DNA from: Flagellimonas aquimarina
Lineage (GTDB): Bacteria; Bacteroidota; Bacteroidia; Flavobacteriales; Flavobacteriaceae
NCBI RefSeq assembly: GCF_003149745.1
Contig: NZ_QGEG01000002.1
Coordinates: forward strand, 620,001-684,000
Direction: 5' to 3'
DNA: 64,000 nucleotides
Under the pieces are notes generated by a model, which made no database searches, was not told where the DNA came from, and saw only the letters and a list, made by a program, of their open reading frames with translations. This document shows positions 53,317 to 61,868 of this stretch, piece after piece. Position 1 is the first letter of the stretch; each line of letters opens with the position of its first letter. A program made the position numbers and the translations under genes.

Positions 53317-53823
53317 CTAACCGGTCCTATATTTTTTTTTGAATGCTTTTGCACTTTGAATGAGAATCACACTATAGACTAAAGACCCTATTATAATTAG
53401 GTTGATAACCAATCCATTAAAAAATGATGAAGGATCAAGCATAGTATTCAATATCATTATCCCAACTATTAGGAACAAAGGGACTATGGTTAATAGGAGC
53501 GGGTTTTTCTCAATAAAAAGTCCACACAAAAAAATTATCAAGGTTATTAAAAATGTGAGGGCCAAATCGAGGTTCAACTTATTTCCAAGAAAAAAGCTTA
53601 CAATTAAAAAAACGATGTTCACTGCGGAGACTGCAAAAAGTATTTTTTTACTTTTTATTATAGAATCAGATGAATCCGTAATGATTCCCTGTTTACTTAT
53701 AAAAGCACCAATATGGACTGCTTTTTCTTTTTCACTTCCTTTAAATGGGAACTGACAATACATGCAAACATCTCTAGGTTCATTGTTGTCATTTTTACAT
53801 TCAGGACACAGGTTGTTTTCCAT
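53317..53823 (-). CDS. Zinc-ribbon membrane protein
   Basis: A 168-residue protein with an N-terminal zinc ribbon (Cys6, Cys9, Cys20 and Cys23 in CPECKNDNNEPRDVCMYC) and four hydrophobic helices from about residue 50 on (KKILFAVSAVNIVFLIVSFF, LALTFLITLIIFLCGLFIE and two more), ending with a basic KKKYRTG. A role in membrane quality control or sensing would fit the ribbon-plus-helices layout but is not established. It lies 30 bases after the gnd stop on the same strand, so it may be co-transcribed with it. Confidence 0.78.
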   Translation of the reverse strand: MENNLCPECKNDNNEPRDVCMYCQFPFKGSEKEKAVHIGAFISKQGIITDSSDSIIKSKKILFAVSAVNIVFLIVSFFLGNKLNLDLALTFLITLIIFLCGLFIEKNPLLLTIVPLFLIVGIMILNTMLDPSSFFNGLVINLIIIGSLVYSVILIQSAKAFKKKYRTG

Positions 53824-53853
53824 GTATTAACTTGTATTAAAAATTATCTCAAC

Positions 53854-55263
53854 TCAATCCTCCCATTCCGTATGAAAAATTCCTTCTTTGTCCAATCGTT
53901 CATAGGTATGAGAACCAAAGTAATCGCGTTGCGCTTGTATCAAGTTTAAAGGCAGTCTGCTACTGGTGTAAGCGTCAAAATAGGTAAGGGCATTGGAGAG
54001 TCCAGGTAACGGGATACCGTTTGTTGCGCCATAAGCCACTAACTCACGTGTGGCACCTACAGTTTCTTGTACTTTATCCAAAAAAGAAGGGGAGAGGAGC
54101 AAGTTTTGTAATCCAGCATCAGCTTTAAACGCTTGCGTAATGTCCGCTAAAAGCGCAGCGCGGATAATACAACCTGCTCGCCAGATTTTGGCAATTTCAC
54201 CCAGTTCCAGTTCATATCCATATTCCTTTGAAGCATCTGCCAATTGATGCATACCTTGTGCATAGGTGATGATAAAGGCAAAGTAGAGCGCACTTTCCGC
54301 CTTGTTCACCAAAGTTTTCTTGACTACAGATTCCGGTATAGGTCGCCCATAAAGCTCATCTGCTTTTACTCTTTCTTCTTTCAGCGCGGAAATTTCACGC
54401 ATGCTTACCGCAACATCGATGGTAGGGACGGGAATACCTAAATCCATTGCATTTTGTGAGGTCCATTTTCCTGTGCCTTTTTGTTTTGCCTTATCCAGTA
54501 TCTTATCAACTAAATGCCCATCACCCAAATCGTCTTTTTGCTCAAAGATTTCCGAAGTAATTTCAACTAGAAACGATTGCAATCGCCCTGCATTCCATGA
54601 TGCGTAGGTCCGGTGCAATTCTTCATTGGTTAAATCCCCGGCTTTTTTTAAAAGGTCATAAATCTCTGATGTCAATTGCATTAATCCATATTCAATACCA
54701 TTATGAACCATCTTTACGTAGTTCCCTGCAGATTTTGGGCCTAGATATGCAACACAGGGTTCACCTTTATATTTAGCAGAAACCGCTTCAAAAATGGGTT
54801 TTACATGCTGGTAGGCATCTCTGGAACCTCCTGGCATAATACTTGGGCCTTTTCGGGCACCTTTTGCGCCACCAGAGACCCCGGCACCAAAGAAGTTAAT
54901 ACCTTTCTCTTGCAAGTAGGCTTCTCTTCTGTCTGTATCTGTAAAAAAGGAATTTCCACCATCAATAATAATGTCTCCCTTGTCTAAATGCGGAAGTAGA
55001 TTGTCAATAACAATATCAACTACTTTGCCCGCCGGAACGAGCAGCATTATTTTTCTGGGTGTACTGAGCCCCTGTGCAAAAGTGGCAACACTCGAAGTGG
55101 CATTTACTTTTTCCTCATTTCCTCCTTCTTCAATAAGCGCATTTACTTTTTCTTCATCTAAATCATTACCAAAGGCGGTAAAACCATTATCTGCAACATT
55201 AAGAATAAAATTACGTCCCATTACCCCAAGGCCTACGAGACCAAAATCATATGTGTTTACCAT
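53854..55263 (-). CDS. gnd: 6-phosphogluconate dehydrogenase (decarboxylating)
   Basis: A 469-residue enzyme of the usual length. The NADP-binding motif GLGVMG is at residues 11-16. Substrate-binding and catalytic segments are GAGVSGGAKGARKG (126-139) and NYVKMVHNGIEYG (181-193, catalytic Lys184). It converts 6-phosphogluconate to ribulose 5-phosphate with release of CO2 and NADPH, the third step of the oxidative pentose phosphate route. It is divergent from zwf-pgl, which encode steps one and two, with a 184-base gap. I see no clear consensus promoter in that gap. Confidence 0.97.
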   Translation of the reverse strand: MVNTYDFGLVGLGVMGRNFILNVADNGFTAFGNDLDEEKVNALIEEGGNEEKVNATSSVATFAQGLSTPRKIMLLVPAGKVVDIVIDNLLPHLDKGDIIIDGGNSFFTDTDRREAYLQEKGINFFGAGVSGGAKGARKGPSIMPGGSRDAYQHVKPIFEAVSAKYKGEPCVAYLGPKSAGNYVKMVHNGIEYGLMQLTSEIYDLLKKAGDLTNEELHRTYASWNAGRLQSFLVEITSEIFEQKDDLGDGHLVDKILDKAKQKGTGKWTSQNAMDLGIPVPTIDVAVSMREISALKEERVKADELYGRPIPESVVKKTLVNKAESALYFAFIITYAQGMHQLADASKEYGYELELGEIAKIWRAGCIIRAALLADITQAFKADAGLQNLLLSPSFLDKVQETVGATRELVAYGATNGIPLPGLSNALTYFDAYTSSRLPLNLIQAQRDYFGSHTYERLDKEGIFHTEWED

Positions 55264-55447
55264 GTTCTTTGTTTTTCCTTTCTTTTGTTAAGTCAACGCT
55301 AAGTAAGCTATTTGTTGAATTCCGAACCTAAAATAAACGTTATATTCGTTATGCTCAAAATTAAATGGACAGGTTAAATTGTTTTTTAAGAAAAAGCACT
55401 TTAAATGTGGGTTTTTTGAGCCATTCATACAAGCACACTAAGAATTT

Positions 55448-56980
55448 ATGAAAAAGACCAACAACCAAATGCTCGTAATTTTTGGAGCTTCTGGAGATTT
55501 AACTGCAAGAAAACTCATCCCAGCTTTGTTTAATTTATATGTGGCCAAACAACTGCCCAAAAACTTTGTGGTTTTGGGCGCAAGTAGAAGTAACCTTACG
55601 GATGAACAGTTTCGTAATAAGGTAGTTTACCAAAGTCCATACCTAAAGGCAAAGATTGAGCACCTTAAGGAAAACTATATAAAAGGATTTGCAGACAGGC
55701 TTTTCTACGAAGATTTGGGCAGTGATTATACCGCCGAATATACCAGTTTGGCAAAACGTATAAGCACTCTGAATGTTGCAAACGGTACGGATAACAATTA
55801 TATGTTCTATTTGTCCACTCCGCCAAGTTTGTATGAGCCAATTGCCAAGAATTTGGCAGATGTAGGGCTTAACAGTCAAGAGGAGGGGTGGAAAAGGGTT
55901 ATCGTGGAAAAGCCTTTTGGATATAGCTTGGAGACCGCCAAAAAGTTGAACACTGGCCTTCAGCAATATTTTAAAGAACCACAGATCTATAGAATTGATC
56001 ATTATTTGGGCAAGGAAACCGTACAAAACCTTCTGGTAACAAGATTCTCTAACAGTATTTTTGAGCCACTTTGGAATAGAAATTATATTCATCATGTTGA
56101 GATTACCAACGCAGAGAGTGTAGGTGTTGAAAAAAGAGGAGGCTATTATGATAAATCGGGTGCGCTGCGCGATATGTTCCAAAACCATTTAATGCAAATA
56201 GTTTCTTTGGTGGTAATGGAGCCACCTATTGGAGACCAACCGGAGGAAATTAGAAACGAAAAAGTGAAGGCGCTGAAGTCCCTTAGAATCATGAAGGATG
56301 AGAAAACCTTTTTTGACAATACAATTCGTGCACAATACGTAGCTTCAGAGATTAATGGGGAAAAGGTAAAAGGCTATAGAGAAGAGGATGGGGTTGACCC
56401 AAATTCTACGACTGAGACATATGCCGCCATCAAATTTTTTGTGGATAACTGGCGATGGGAAGGTGTTCCTTTTTACGTGAGAACTGCAAAACGGATGCCC
56501 ACCAAGGTAACTGAGGTGATCATTCATTTTAAATCACCGCACCATCAAATTTTCAAGGATTCTGGTGTAAATAACAAGGATAACAAGTTGATTATCCGAA
56601 TTCAGCCAGATGAAGGAGTTCTGATTAAGTTTGGAGTAAAGGTGCCAGGGCAAGGATTTAAAGTAGAACGGGCCAATTTGGACTTCTACTATTCCAGTTT
56701 GGCGCAGACCTATGTAATGGAAGCCTACGAGCGACTCTTACTGGATGCTATGCAAGGTGATGCCACATTGTATGCTAGGGCGGATGAAGTAGAAGCAGCA
56801 TGGGAGTTTGTTGACCCTATTTTAAACTACTGGAAGAACGGAAAGGATGTTAGAATGTATGGTTATGCAGCTGGTGTATGGGGCCCCGAAAATGCGGATG
56901 AACTGATAGATGATTTAGGTTTTTGGCGAAATCCGAGTTCAAATTTAGCGGATGACCCTGGCTATTGTGTAATCTGTTAA
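55448..56980 (+). CDS. zwf: Glucose-6-phosphate 1-dehydrogenase
   Basis: A 510-residue enzyme. NADP-binding GASGDLTARK at 13-22, and the substrate/catalytic segment RIDHYLGKE at 182-190, are both clear, as is the C-terminal NYWKNGKDVRMYGYAAGVWG. It oxidises glucose 6-phosphate to 6-phosphogluconolactone with NADP. It is followed after 24 bases by pgl, so the two steps are co-transcribed, and it is divergent from gnd. The gap before it is 184 bases long and holds no gene. Confidence 0.97.
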   Translation: MKKTNNQMLVIFGASGDLTARKLIPALFNLYVAKQLPKNFVVLGASRSNLTDEQFRNKVVYQSPYLKAKIEHLKENYIKGFADRLFYEDLGSDYTAEYTSLAKRISTLNVANGTDNNYMFYLSTPPSLYEPIAKNLADVGLNSQEEGWKRVIVEKPFGYSLETAKKLNTGLQQYFKEPQIYRIDHYLGKETVQNLLVTRFSNSIFEPLWNRNYIHHVEITNAESVGVEKRGGYYDKSGALRDMFQNHLMQIVSLVVMEPPIGDQPEEIRNEKVKALKSLRIMKDEKTFFDNTIRAQYVASEINGEKVKGYREEDGVDPNSTTETYAAIKFFVDNWRWEGVPFYVRTAKRMPTKVTEVIIHFKSPHHQIFKDSGVNNKDNKLIIRIQPDEGVLIKFGVKVPGQGFKVERANLDFYYSSLAQTYVMEAYERLLLDAMQGDATLYARADEVEAAWEFVDPILNYWKNGKDVRMYGYAAGVWGPENADELIDDLGFWRNPSSNLADDPGYCVIC

Positions 56981-57004
56981 TCTCTATGTGATTACTATTT
57001 TAAT

Positions 57005-57718
57005 ATGGAAATAAAAGTATATAAAGATAAAAACGAAGTAGCTCAACAGTTTTCGGCATATTTTGCCAAGATGGTTGAAGGAAAGTCAGAGTTTCATGTT
57101 GCACTTTCTGGTGGGAGCACCCCCAAAATTGTGTTTGATGTACTGGCTGAAGAATTCTCCTCTAAAATTGAATGGGACAGAATCCATTTTTATTGGGGAG
57201 ATGAACGCTGCGTGCCTCCAACAGATAATGAAAGCAATTATAAAATGACTGTGGATCATCTCTTTTCCAAAATAGATGTACCTGAACAAAACATTCATCG
57301 TGTTTTAGGTGAAAATGATCCAGTCTCGGAGGCCATGCGCTATTCCAATTTGCTAGAAATAAATTTGGATAAGGTTAATGCCATCCCACAATTTGATTTG
57401 GTTATTTTGGGAATGGGGGATGATGGCCATACGGCCTCTATTTTCCCACATGAAATTGAATTGTGGAATTCCGAAGACCATTGTGTGGTTGCAACGCATC
57501 CAGATTCGGGACAAAAAAGAGTATCCATTAATGGCAAGGTAATAAATGCCGCAAAGGAGGTGGCCTTTCTGGTTACTGGAGCCGGGAAAGCGGAAAAAAC
57601 AAATGCAATTATTAAAAAAACAGAAGGGTCTGAAGCATATCCTGCATCCTTGGTCAATCCAAACTCCGGAAATTTAGTTTGGTTTATGGATGAAGATGCT
57701 GCTTCTGGACAGCATTAG
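57005..57718 (+). CDS. pgl: 6-phosphogluconolactonase
   Basis: A 237-residue enzyme of the DevB/SOL family: LSGGSTPK at 34-41, WGDERCVP at 64-71 and LVILGMGDDGHTASIFPHE near 132-150 with the catalytic His are all present. It hydrolyses 6-phosphogluconolactone to 6-phosphogluconate, completing the second step after zwf. Its stop overlaps that of the convergent thioesterase gene by four bases. With zwf and the divergent gnd it gives the complete oxidative branch. Confidence 0.96.
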   Translation: MEIKVYKDKNEVAQQFSAYFAKMVEGKSEFHVALSGGSTPKIVFDVLAEEFSSKIEWDRIHFYWGDERCVPPTDNESNYKMTVDHLFSKIDVPEQNIHRVLGENDPVSEAMRYSNLLEINLDKVNAIPQFDLVILGMGDDGHTASIFPHEIELWNSEDHCVVATHPDSGQKRVSINGKVINAAKEVAFLVTGAGKAEKTNAIIKKTEGSEAYPASLVNPNSGNLVWFMDEDAASGQH

Positions 57719-58260
57719 TCCAAATCCAGTTTTACATTCTGTCCATCAAGAAACTCCAAGTATTCATTCACTTTAAAATTTGTCGATTCATACTTGCTAT
57801 CTCGCGAACTGGCTGAAGCTTTTCGCTCTAAACTTCGTGCAAAACGCCGAATACCATGTTCATTTTCCAAAATTAAACCTGGAATAATAATGTTTTTTCC
57901 AGCATTGTCCTTGGCTACCATAGTAAAATAGGAGGAATTACAATGCTTGGTATTGCCTGTAGTAATGTTTTCCGACTCTACGCGAACCCCTACAACCATT
58001 GACGTTCTTCCTGTATAATTAATAGAGGCCTTTAAAGTGACCAACTCACCAACTTCAATTGGATTTAAAAAATCCACTCGATTTACAGATGCCGTAACGC
58101 AATAGGCCTGTGAATGTTTTGAGGCACAAGCGAAGGCAATTTGATCCATTAAGTTTAAAATATGCCCTCCATGCACTTTACCTCCAAAATTGGAATGGGA
58201 AGGAAGCATAAGTTCTGTTATGGAAACGTTGGATTCTTTTGCGGTTTTGAACTTTTTCAT
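57715..58260 (-). CDS. Acyl-CoA thioesterase (hotdog fold)
   Basis: A 181-residue hotdog-fold protein. Family motifs include HSNFGGKVHGGHILNLMDQI and YCVTASVNRVDFLNPIEVGE, which match the YciA/BACH branch of acyl-CoA hydrolases. The C-terminal ERKASASSRDSKYES helix is typical of bacterial homologues. It should hydrolyse medium- to long-chain acyl-CoA. It starts 2 bases after the gene at 58262, probably in one transcript with it. Confidence 0.92.
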   Translation of the reverse strand: MKKFKTAKESNVSITELMLPSHSNFGGKVHGGHILNLMDQIAFACASKHSQAYCVTASVNRVDFLNPIEVGELVTLKASINYTGRTSMVVGVRVESENITTGNTKHCNSSYFTMVAKDNAGKNIIIPGLILENEHGIRRFARSLERKASASSRDSKYESTNFKVNEYLEFLDGQNVKLDLD

Positions 58261-58261
58261 T

Positions 58262-58627
58262 TTAGTTCTTAAAATGTGGAGATGTTTCAGGTTGTATTTC
58301 AGTAATAAAGTATTTGGTATCGCCCAGCCAGAAAAAAGTGGAATACCTTTCCTTATAAGTCACTTTTACATATTGTCCTTGGTATTCCTTCATTTGTTCA
58401 ATGACTTCTTCTTGGCTATCCTCAACCGAAAAGGAAAAAATGTTCGTTCCTGATACCCCTTGACTTATCTGCCCTTCCCAAGTTTTTACCAATACTCCTT
58501 TTCTACTGAATTTTATCAATTCACCAGAACGATAGCCTTCGCTAAAAGGAACATAGTAGATAAAAGCAAAATAGGCGGAAATCCCTAGTAGAATAACAGA
58601 AATGCCAATAAACAGAATTTTTCTCAT
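58262..58627 (-). CDS. Membrane-anchored hypothetical protein (databases often label homologues '6-phosphogluconate dehydrogenase')
   Basis: A 121-residue protein with one N-terminal hydrophobic helix (about residues 4-24) and a beta-rich exported domain: GELIKFSRKGVLVKTWEGQI, GTNIFSFSVEDSQEEVIEQM, YQGQYVKVTYKERY, DTKYFITEIQ. Nothing in it resembles 6-phosphogluconate dehydrogenase, which is present as gnd at 53854-55263. In my recollection, databases carry that name for this family in flavobacteria by propagation; treat it as unnamed. It is three bases downstream of rmuC. Confidence 0.78.
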   Translation of the reverse strand: MRKILFIGISVILLGISAYFAFIYYVPFSEGYRSGELIKFSRKGVLVKTWEGQISQGVSGTNIFSFSVEDSQEEVIEQMKEYQGQYVKVTYKERYSTFFWLGDTKYFITEIQPETSPHFKN

Positions 58628-58630
58628 TGG

Positions 58631-59974
58631 TTACAGCTCAAGTTTTGGTTCTTCATAATCATCTTCCTCGGCACGTTTTAAAATAGGTTCTGGAATGGAC
58701 TTTTTTGCTTTTGCCCCCATTTTTTTAAGTTTTTCAATACTGGTCACAATGTTACCCCTACCTTCAACCAATTTGTTCATTGCTCCACGATATTCGATTT
58801 TGGCCTCGTCCATTTTTTTGCCAACCTTGGTCAAATCGGTGACAAACCCCTCGAATTTATCATAAAGCGCTCCCGCTTGTCGAGCAATTTCAATGGCATT
58901 TTTTTGTTGTTTTTCATTGTTCCACATCGTATCTATGGTTCGCAGCGTGGCCAATAGGGTAGATGGAGTAACTATCACGATGTTTTGCTCAAACGCCTTG
59001 TTGTACAACGAGTTGTCATGGTTTATTGCAACCGCAAATGCAGGTTCTATGGGAACAAAAAGCAAAACAAAATCTGGACTTTCCATCTCATATAAATCCT
59101 CGTACTTTTTGGCAGAAAGTTGTTCTACGTGTTTTCTAAGGGAATTAATATGATCCTTTAAATGCCTTTTTTTCAATTCGTCTTCTGCGTTGGTATAGCG
59201 TTCATAATCAGTCAATGAAACTTTGGAATCCACTACCATTTTTTTACCATCGGGAAGATGGATGATGACATCTGGTAAAACACGGCTTCCATCTTCAAGG
59301 GTGAAGCTTTGTTGTACGCTGTACTCCCTATCCTTTTCCAGACCAGATTTTTCCAAAACACGCTCCAAGACCAGTTCGCCCCAGTTTCCTTGCATTTTGC
59401 TATCACCTTTTAAGGCTTTCGTCAAGTTTTCAGCCTCTTGGGTGATTTTAAGATTCTGGTTTTGAAGATTGAGCAATTGTTCTTTTAAAGCTGAATGAAT
59501 GCTGATATTTTCTTTTTGGGTGGCCTCAACCTTTTTCTCAAACAATTGTATTTTTTCCTGGAGTGGGTTTAAAATCTGTTTGATGTTCTTTTGGTTCTGT
59601 TCAGTGAACTTTGAACTTTTTTCATCAAGAATTTTGTTGGCCAAATTTTCAAATTCTTTGGTGAATTTCTCTTGCAATTTTTCTACTTCTTCTTTTTGTT
59701 CTGTGTTGATCCGCTGAAGGTTTTCTAAATCAGCCTGGTAGCGCACAATTTGGTTGCTCTGTAGCTCTTTTTCAGATTGAAGCTGTTTTTTTTCTTCGTC
59801 ACCAGATAGCAACTTATCATTTAAAGCTTTGATAGAGCCTTTCAATTGCTGTTCCCGCTCGTTCCAAACACTTTCATTGGACTTTGTTTTTAGTTTTTGA
59901 ATATACATACCCAAAAACAAGCCAATGGCTATGGCCAGTATCCCAACAATTAGATAAATCAATGTGCTACTCAT
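58631..59974 (-). CDS. rmuC: DNA recombination protein RmuC
   Basis: A 447-residue protein with an N-terminal membrane helix (residues 5-25), a long coiled-coil region (about 35-190, KQLQSEKELQSNQIVRYQAD and related heptads) and the C-terminal RmuC domain (GNWGELVLERVLEKSGLEKD, LPDVIIHLPDGKKMVVDSKV, LVEGRGNIVTSIEKLKKMG). RmuC limits rearrangements at repeated DNA and is thought to act near the replication fork. The gene is followed by the 58262 and thioesterase genes with gaps of three and one bases, so the three are probably one transcript. Confidence 0.95.
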   Translation of the reverse strand: MSSTLIYLIVGILAIAIGLFLGMYIQKLKTKSNESVWNEREQQLKGSIKALNDKLLSGDEEKKQLQSEKELQSNQIVRYQADLENLQRINTEQKEEVEKLQEKFTKEFENLANKILDEKSSKFTEQNQKNIKQILNPLQEKIQLFEKKVEATQKENISIHSALKEQLLNLQNQNLKITQEAENLTKALKGDSKMQGNWGELVLERVLEKSGLEKDREYSVQQSFTLEDGSRVLPDVIIHLPDGKKMVVDSKVSLTDYERYTNAEDELKKRHLKDHINSLRKHVEQLSAKKYEDLYEMESPDFVLLFVPIEPAFAVAINHDNSLYNKAFEQNIVIVTPSTLLATLRTIDTMWNNEKQQKNAIEIARQAGALYDKFEGFVTDLTKVGKKMDEAKIEYRGAMNKLVEGRGNIVTSIEKLKKMGAKAKKSIPEPILKRAEEDDYEEPKLEL

Positions 59975-60057
59975 AGAATTAATTTCCTTGGATAAAGATA
60001 AAGGATTCCGATGTTTCCTTTGATAGGCTCATGAAGACAATTTTGAATGCTAAAAGC

Positions 60058-60837
60058 TTATTTATTCACCTTAAAGGAACCTGTTTTAGCATCAAACACG
60101 ACCATTTCAGAAGGGAATAGGTGTTCAAAATGTTTTTGTTCAATTAACTCGCATGGTTCTCCAAAGGGGTTTTCCGCACAATCCAATATCAAAATTTTGT
60201 CACACAACTGAATGGCCAAATCAATTTCATGAGTGGTAAAGAGAATGGTCTTTTGCTCATTGTGCGCTAGTTGTTGCAGCAATTTTAGAATTTGCACTTT
60301 ATGGTACAGGTCTAGGTGGGTAGTGGGCTCGTCCAATAAAATGAGAGGAGTATCTTGTGCCATGGCTCTTGCAATCAATACGCGTTGTAGTTGGCCATCA
60401 CTGAGTTCATGACATTTATTGTGCCTTAGGTCATTCAATAAAAATGCAGCTAAACTATCTTGAATAAGAGTTTTATCAGATGGGGATAATGTGCCAATCC
60501 AATTGGTATAGGGTTGTCTTCCCAGTGCGATTAACTCTTCAACTGTAAGATTTTTGGATGATGGTTGCTCCGTTAATACTACGCTGAGTTCTTGAGCCAA
60601 TTTTGGGGATGAGTAATCTGCTAGATTTTCACCTTTAATTGTAATAGATCCTGATAATTCTGGTTGAAGGTTTCCAAGGGTACGTAGCAGTGTTGATTTC
60701 CCTACTCCGTTTACACCAATAATGGCACATAATTCACCTGAATGACAAGAAAAATTGATGTTTTTGGCAACGGTTTTGGATGTATAGCCAATTGCTAAGT
60801 TATTAATTGATATGGTATGGGTTTTTGGGTTGGACAT
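60058..60837 (-). CDS. Cobalamin/iron-siderophore type ABC transporter ATP-binding protein (BtuD/FecE-like)
   Basis: A 259-residue nucleotide-binding subunit: Walker A GVNGVGKST at 41-49, signature LSDGQLQRVLIARAM (an LSGGQ variant), Walker B LILLDEPTTHLD and TTHEIDLA. It energises the FecCD-type permease that overlaps its start by one base. By position in an operon with a BtuF-like binding protein and next to a cobalamin riboswitch, it is probably BtuD; the sequence alone does not separate BtuD from FecE or FhuC. Confidence 0.93.
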   Translation of the reverse strand: MSNPKTHTISINNLAIGYTSKTVAKNINFSCHSGELCAIIGVNGVGKSTLLRTLGNLQPELSGSITIKGENLADYSSPKLAQELSVVLTEQPSSKNLTVEELIALGRQPYTNWIGTLSPSDKTLIQDSLAAFLLNDLRHNKCHELSDGQLQRVLIARAMAQDTPLILLDEPTTHLDLYHKVQILKLLQQLAHNEQKTILFTTHEIDLAIQLCDKILILDCAENPFGEPCELIEQKHFEHLFPSEMVVFDAKTGSFKVNK

Positions 60838-61868
60838 TAAAATAGCATTTTACGTTTTCGCACCAACAACCAGATAACCACGGGTGCTCCAACAAGCGAA
60901 GTTATTGCATTTATCGGCAGCACATTGGCGGAATTTGGCAATTGGGCAATAGTATCACACAATAACATTAAAATAGCCCCATAAAGAAATACCGATGGAA
61001 TTAAAACTCGGTGTTCCATGGTATCAAATATTTGTCTGGTCAGGTGGGGGACTGCCAATCCTACAAAAGCAATAGGTCCTGCAAATGCAGTAATACCTCC
61101 TGCCAGTAGGCCAGTAGCAATGATAATGATCAACCTTGATTTTTTTAGAGGAACTCCCAAACTTTGCGCATAGTTTTCTCCTAACAAAAATGCGTTTAGT
61201 TTTTTAATGGAAAGGATACTCAGGATTACTCCTGTACCAACAATTGCGGCTAGAAGGATAACTTGTTGTGATGACAGATTACCCACACTACCATAAGACC
61301 AAAAAATAAAGCGCTGCAAGTTTTCTGCTGTTGAAAAGTATGCCAATACACTAACAATGGCAGCTGTAATACTACCAAACATTAAACCAATGATCAGTAA
61401 TGCCATGGTATCTTTTATACGATTTGCCACTAACGTTACTACAAAAAGGACAAGAAAACTTCCCATACTTGCCGCAATTGCCAATGAAACATCACTCAAA
61501 AAAACAAAAGAAGTAAGACCGGTAATGAACGATGCACCCATTAAAAGTAGCGCTGCTCCTAGACTTGCTCCGGAACTAATGCCCAGAACAAAAGGACCTG
61601 CCAAAGGGTTGCGAAAGAGTGTCTGCATCAATAAGCCACTTATAGAGAGTCCGCCTCCTACCAAAATAGCGGTAAAAGCTTTAGGAATGCGATAGTTCCA
61701 GATAATGTAATTCCATGAATCAATTTTAACTTCTCCCCCAAATAGAGAAGAAAATATGGCTTCAAAAGGAATGGTTACAGAGCCAGAACTGATATTTAGT
61801 ATCCATGCACAAAACAATGCTAAAAGAATCAGCACAAAAGAAATGCGATATGATTTGGCTTGCTGCAT
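60837..61868 (-). CDS. FecCD-family ABC permease (BtuC-like)
   Basis: A 343-residue polytopic permease with about ten helices. Family motifs include NPLAGPFVLGISSGASLGAA (near residues 87-106) and GPIAFVGLAVPHLTRQIFDT in the C-terminal half. It works as a homodimer that passes vitamin B12 or an iron-siderophore across the inner membrane. The binding-protein gene is directly upstream (stop and start adjacent) and the ATPase gene overlaps its end by one base, giving an operon F-C-D. Confidence 0.94.
   Translation of the reverse strand: MQQAKSYRISFVLILLALFCAWILNISSGSVTIPFEAIFSSLFGGEVKIDSWNYIIWNYRIPKAFTAILVGGGLSISGLLMQTLFRNPLAGPFVLGISSGASLGAALLLMGASFITGLTSFVFLSDVSLAIAASMGSFLVLFVVTLVANRIKDTMALLIIGLMFGSITAAIVSVLAYFSTAENLQRFIFWSYGSVGNLSSQQVILLAAIVGTGVILSILSIKKLNAFLLGENYAQSLGVPLKKSRLIIIIATGLLAGGITAFAGPIAFVGLAVPHLTRQIFDTMEHRVLIPSVFLYGAILMLLCDTIAQLPNSANVLPINAITSLVGAPVVIWLLVRKRKMLF

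Noticed and set aside
60000..60021. AAAGGA/TCCTTT hairpin as terminator between the BtuD-like gene and rmuC
   Set aside because: A 6-bp stem with a 10-base loop and no proper T run is too weak to call.
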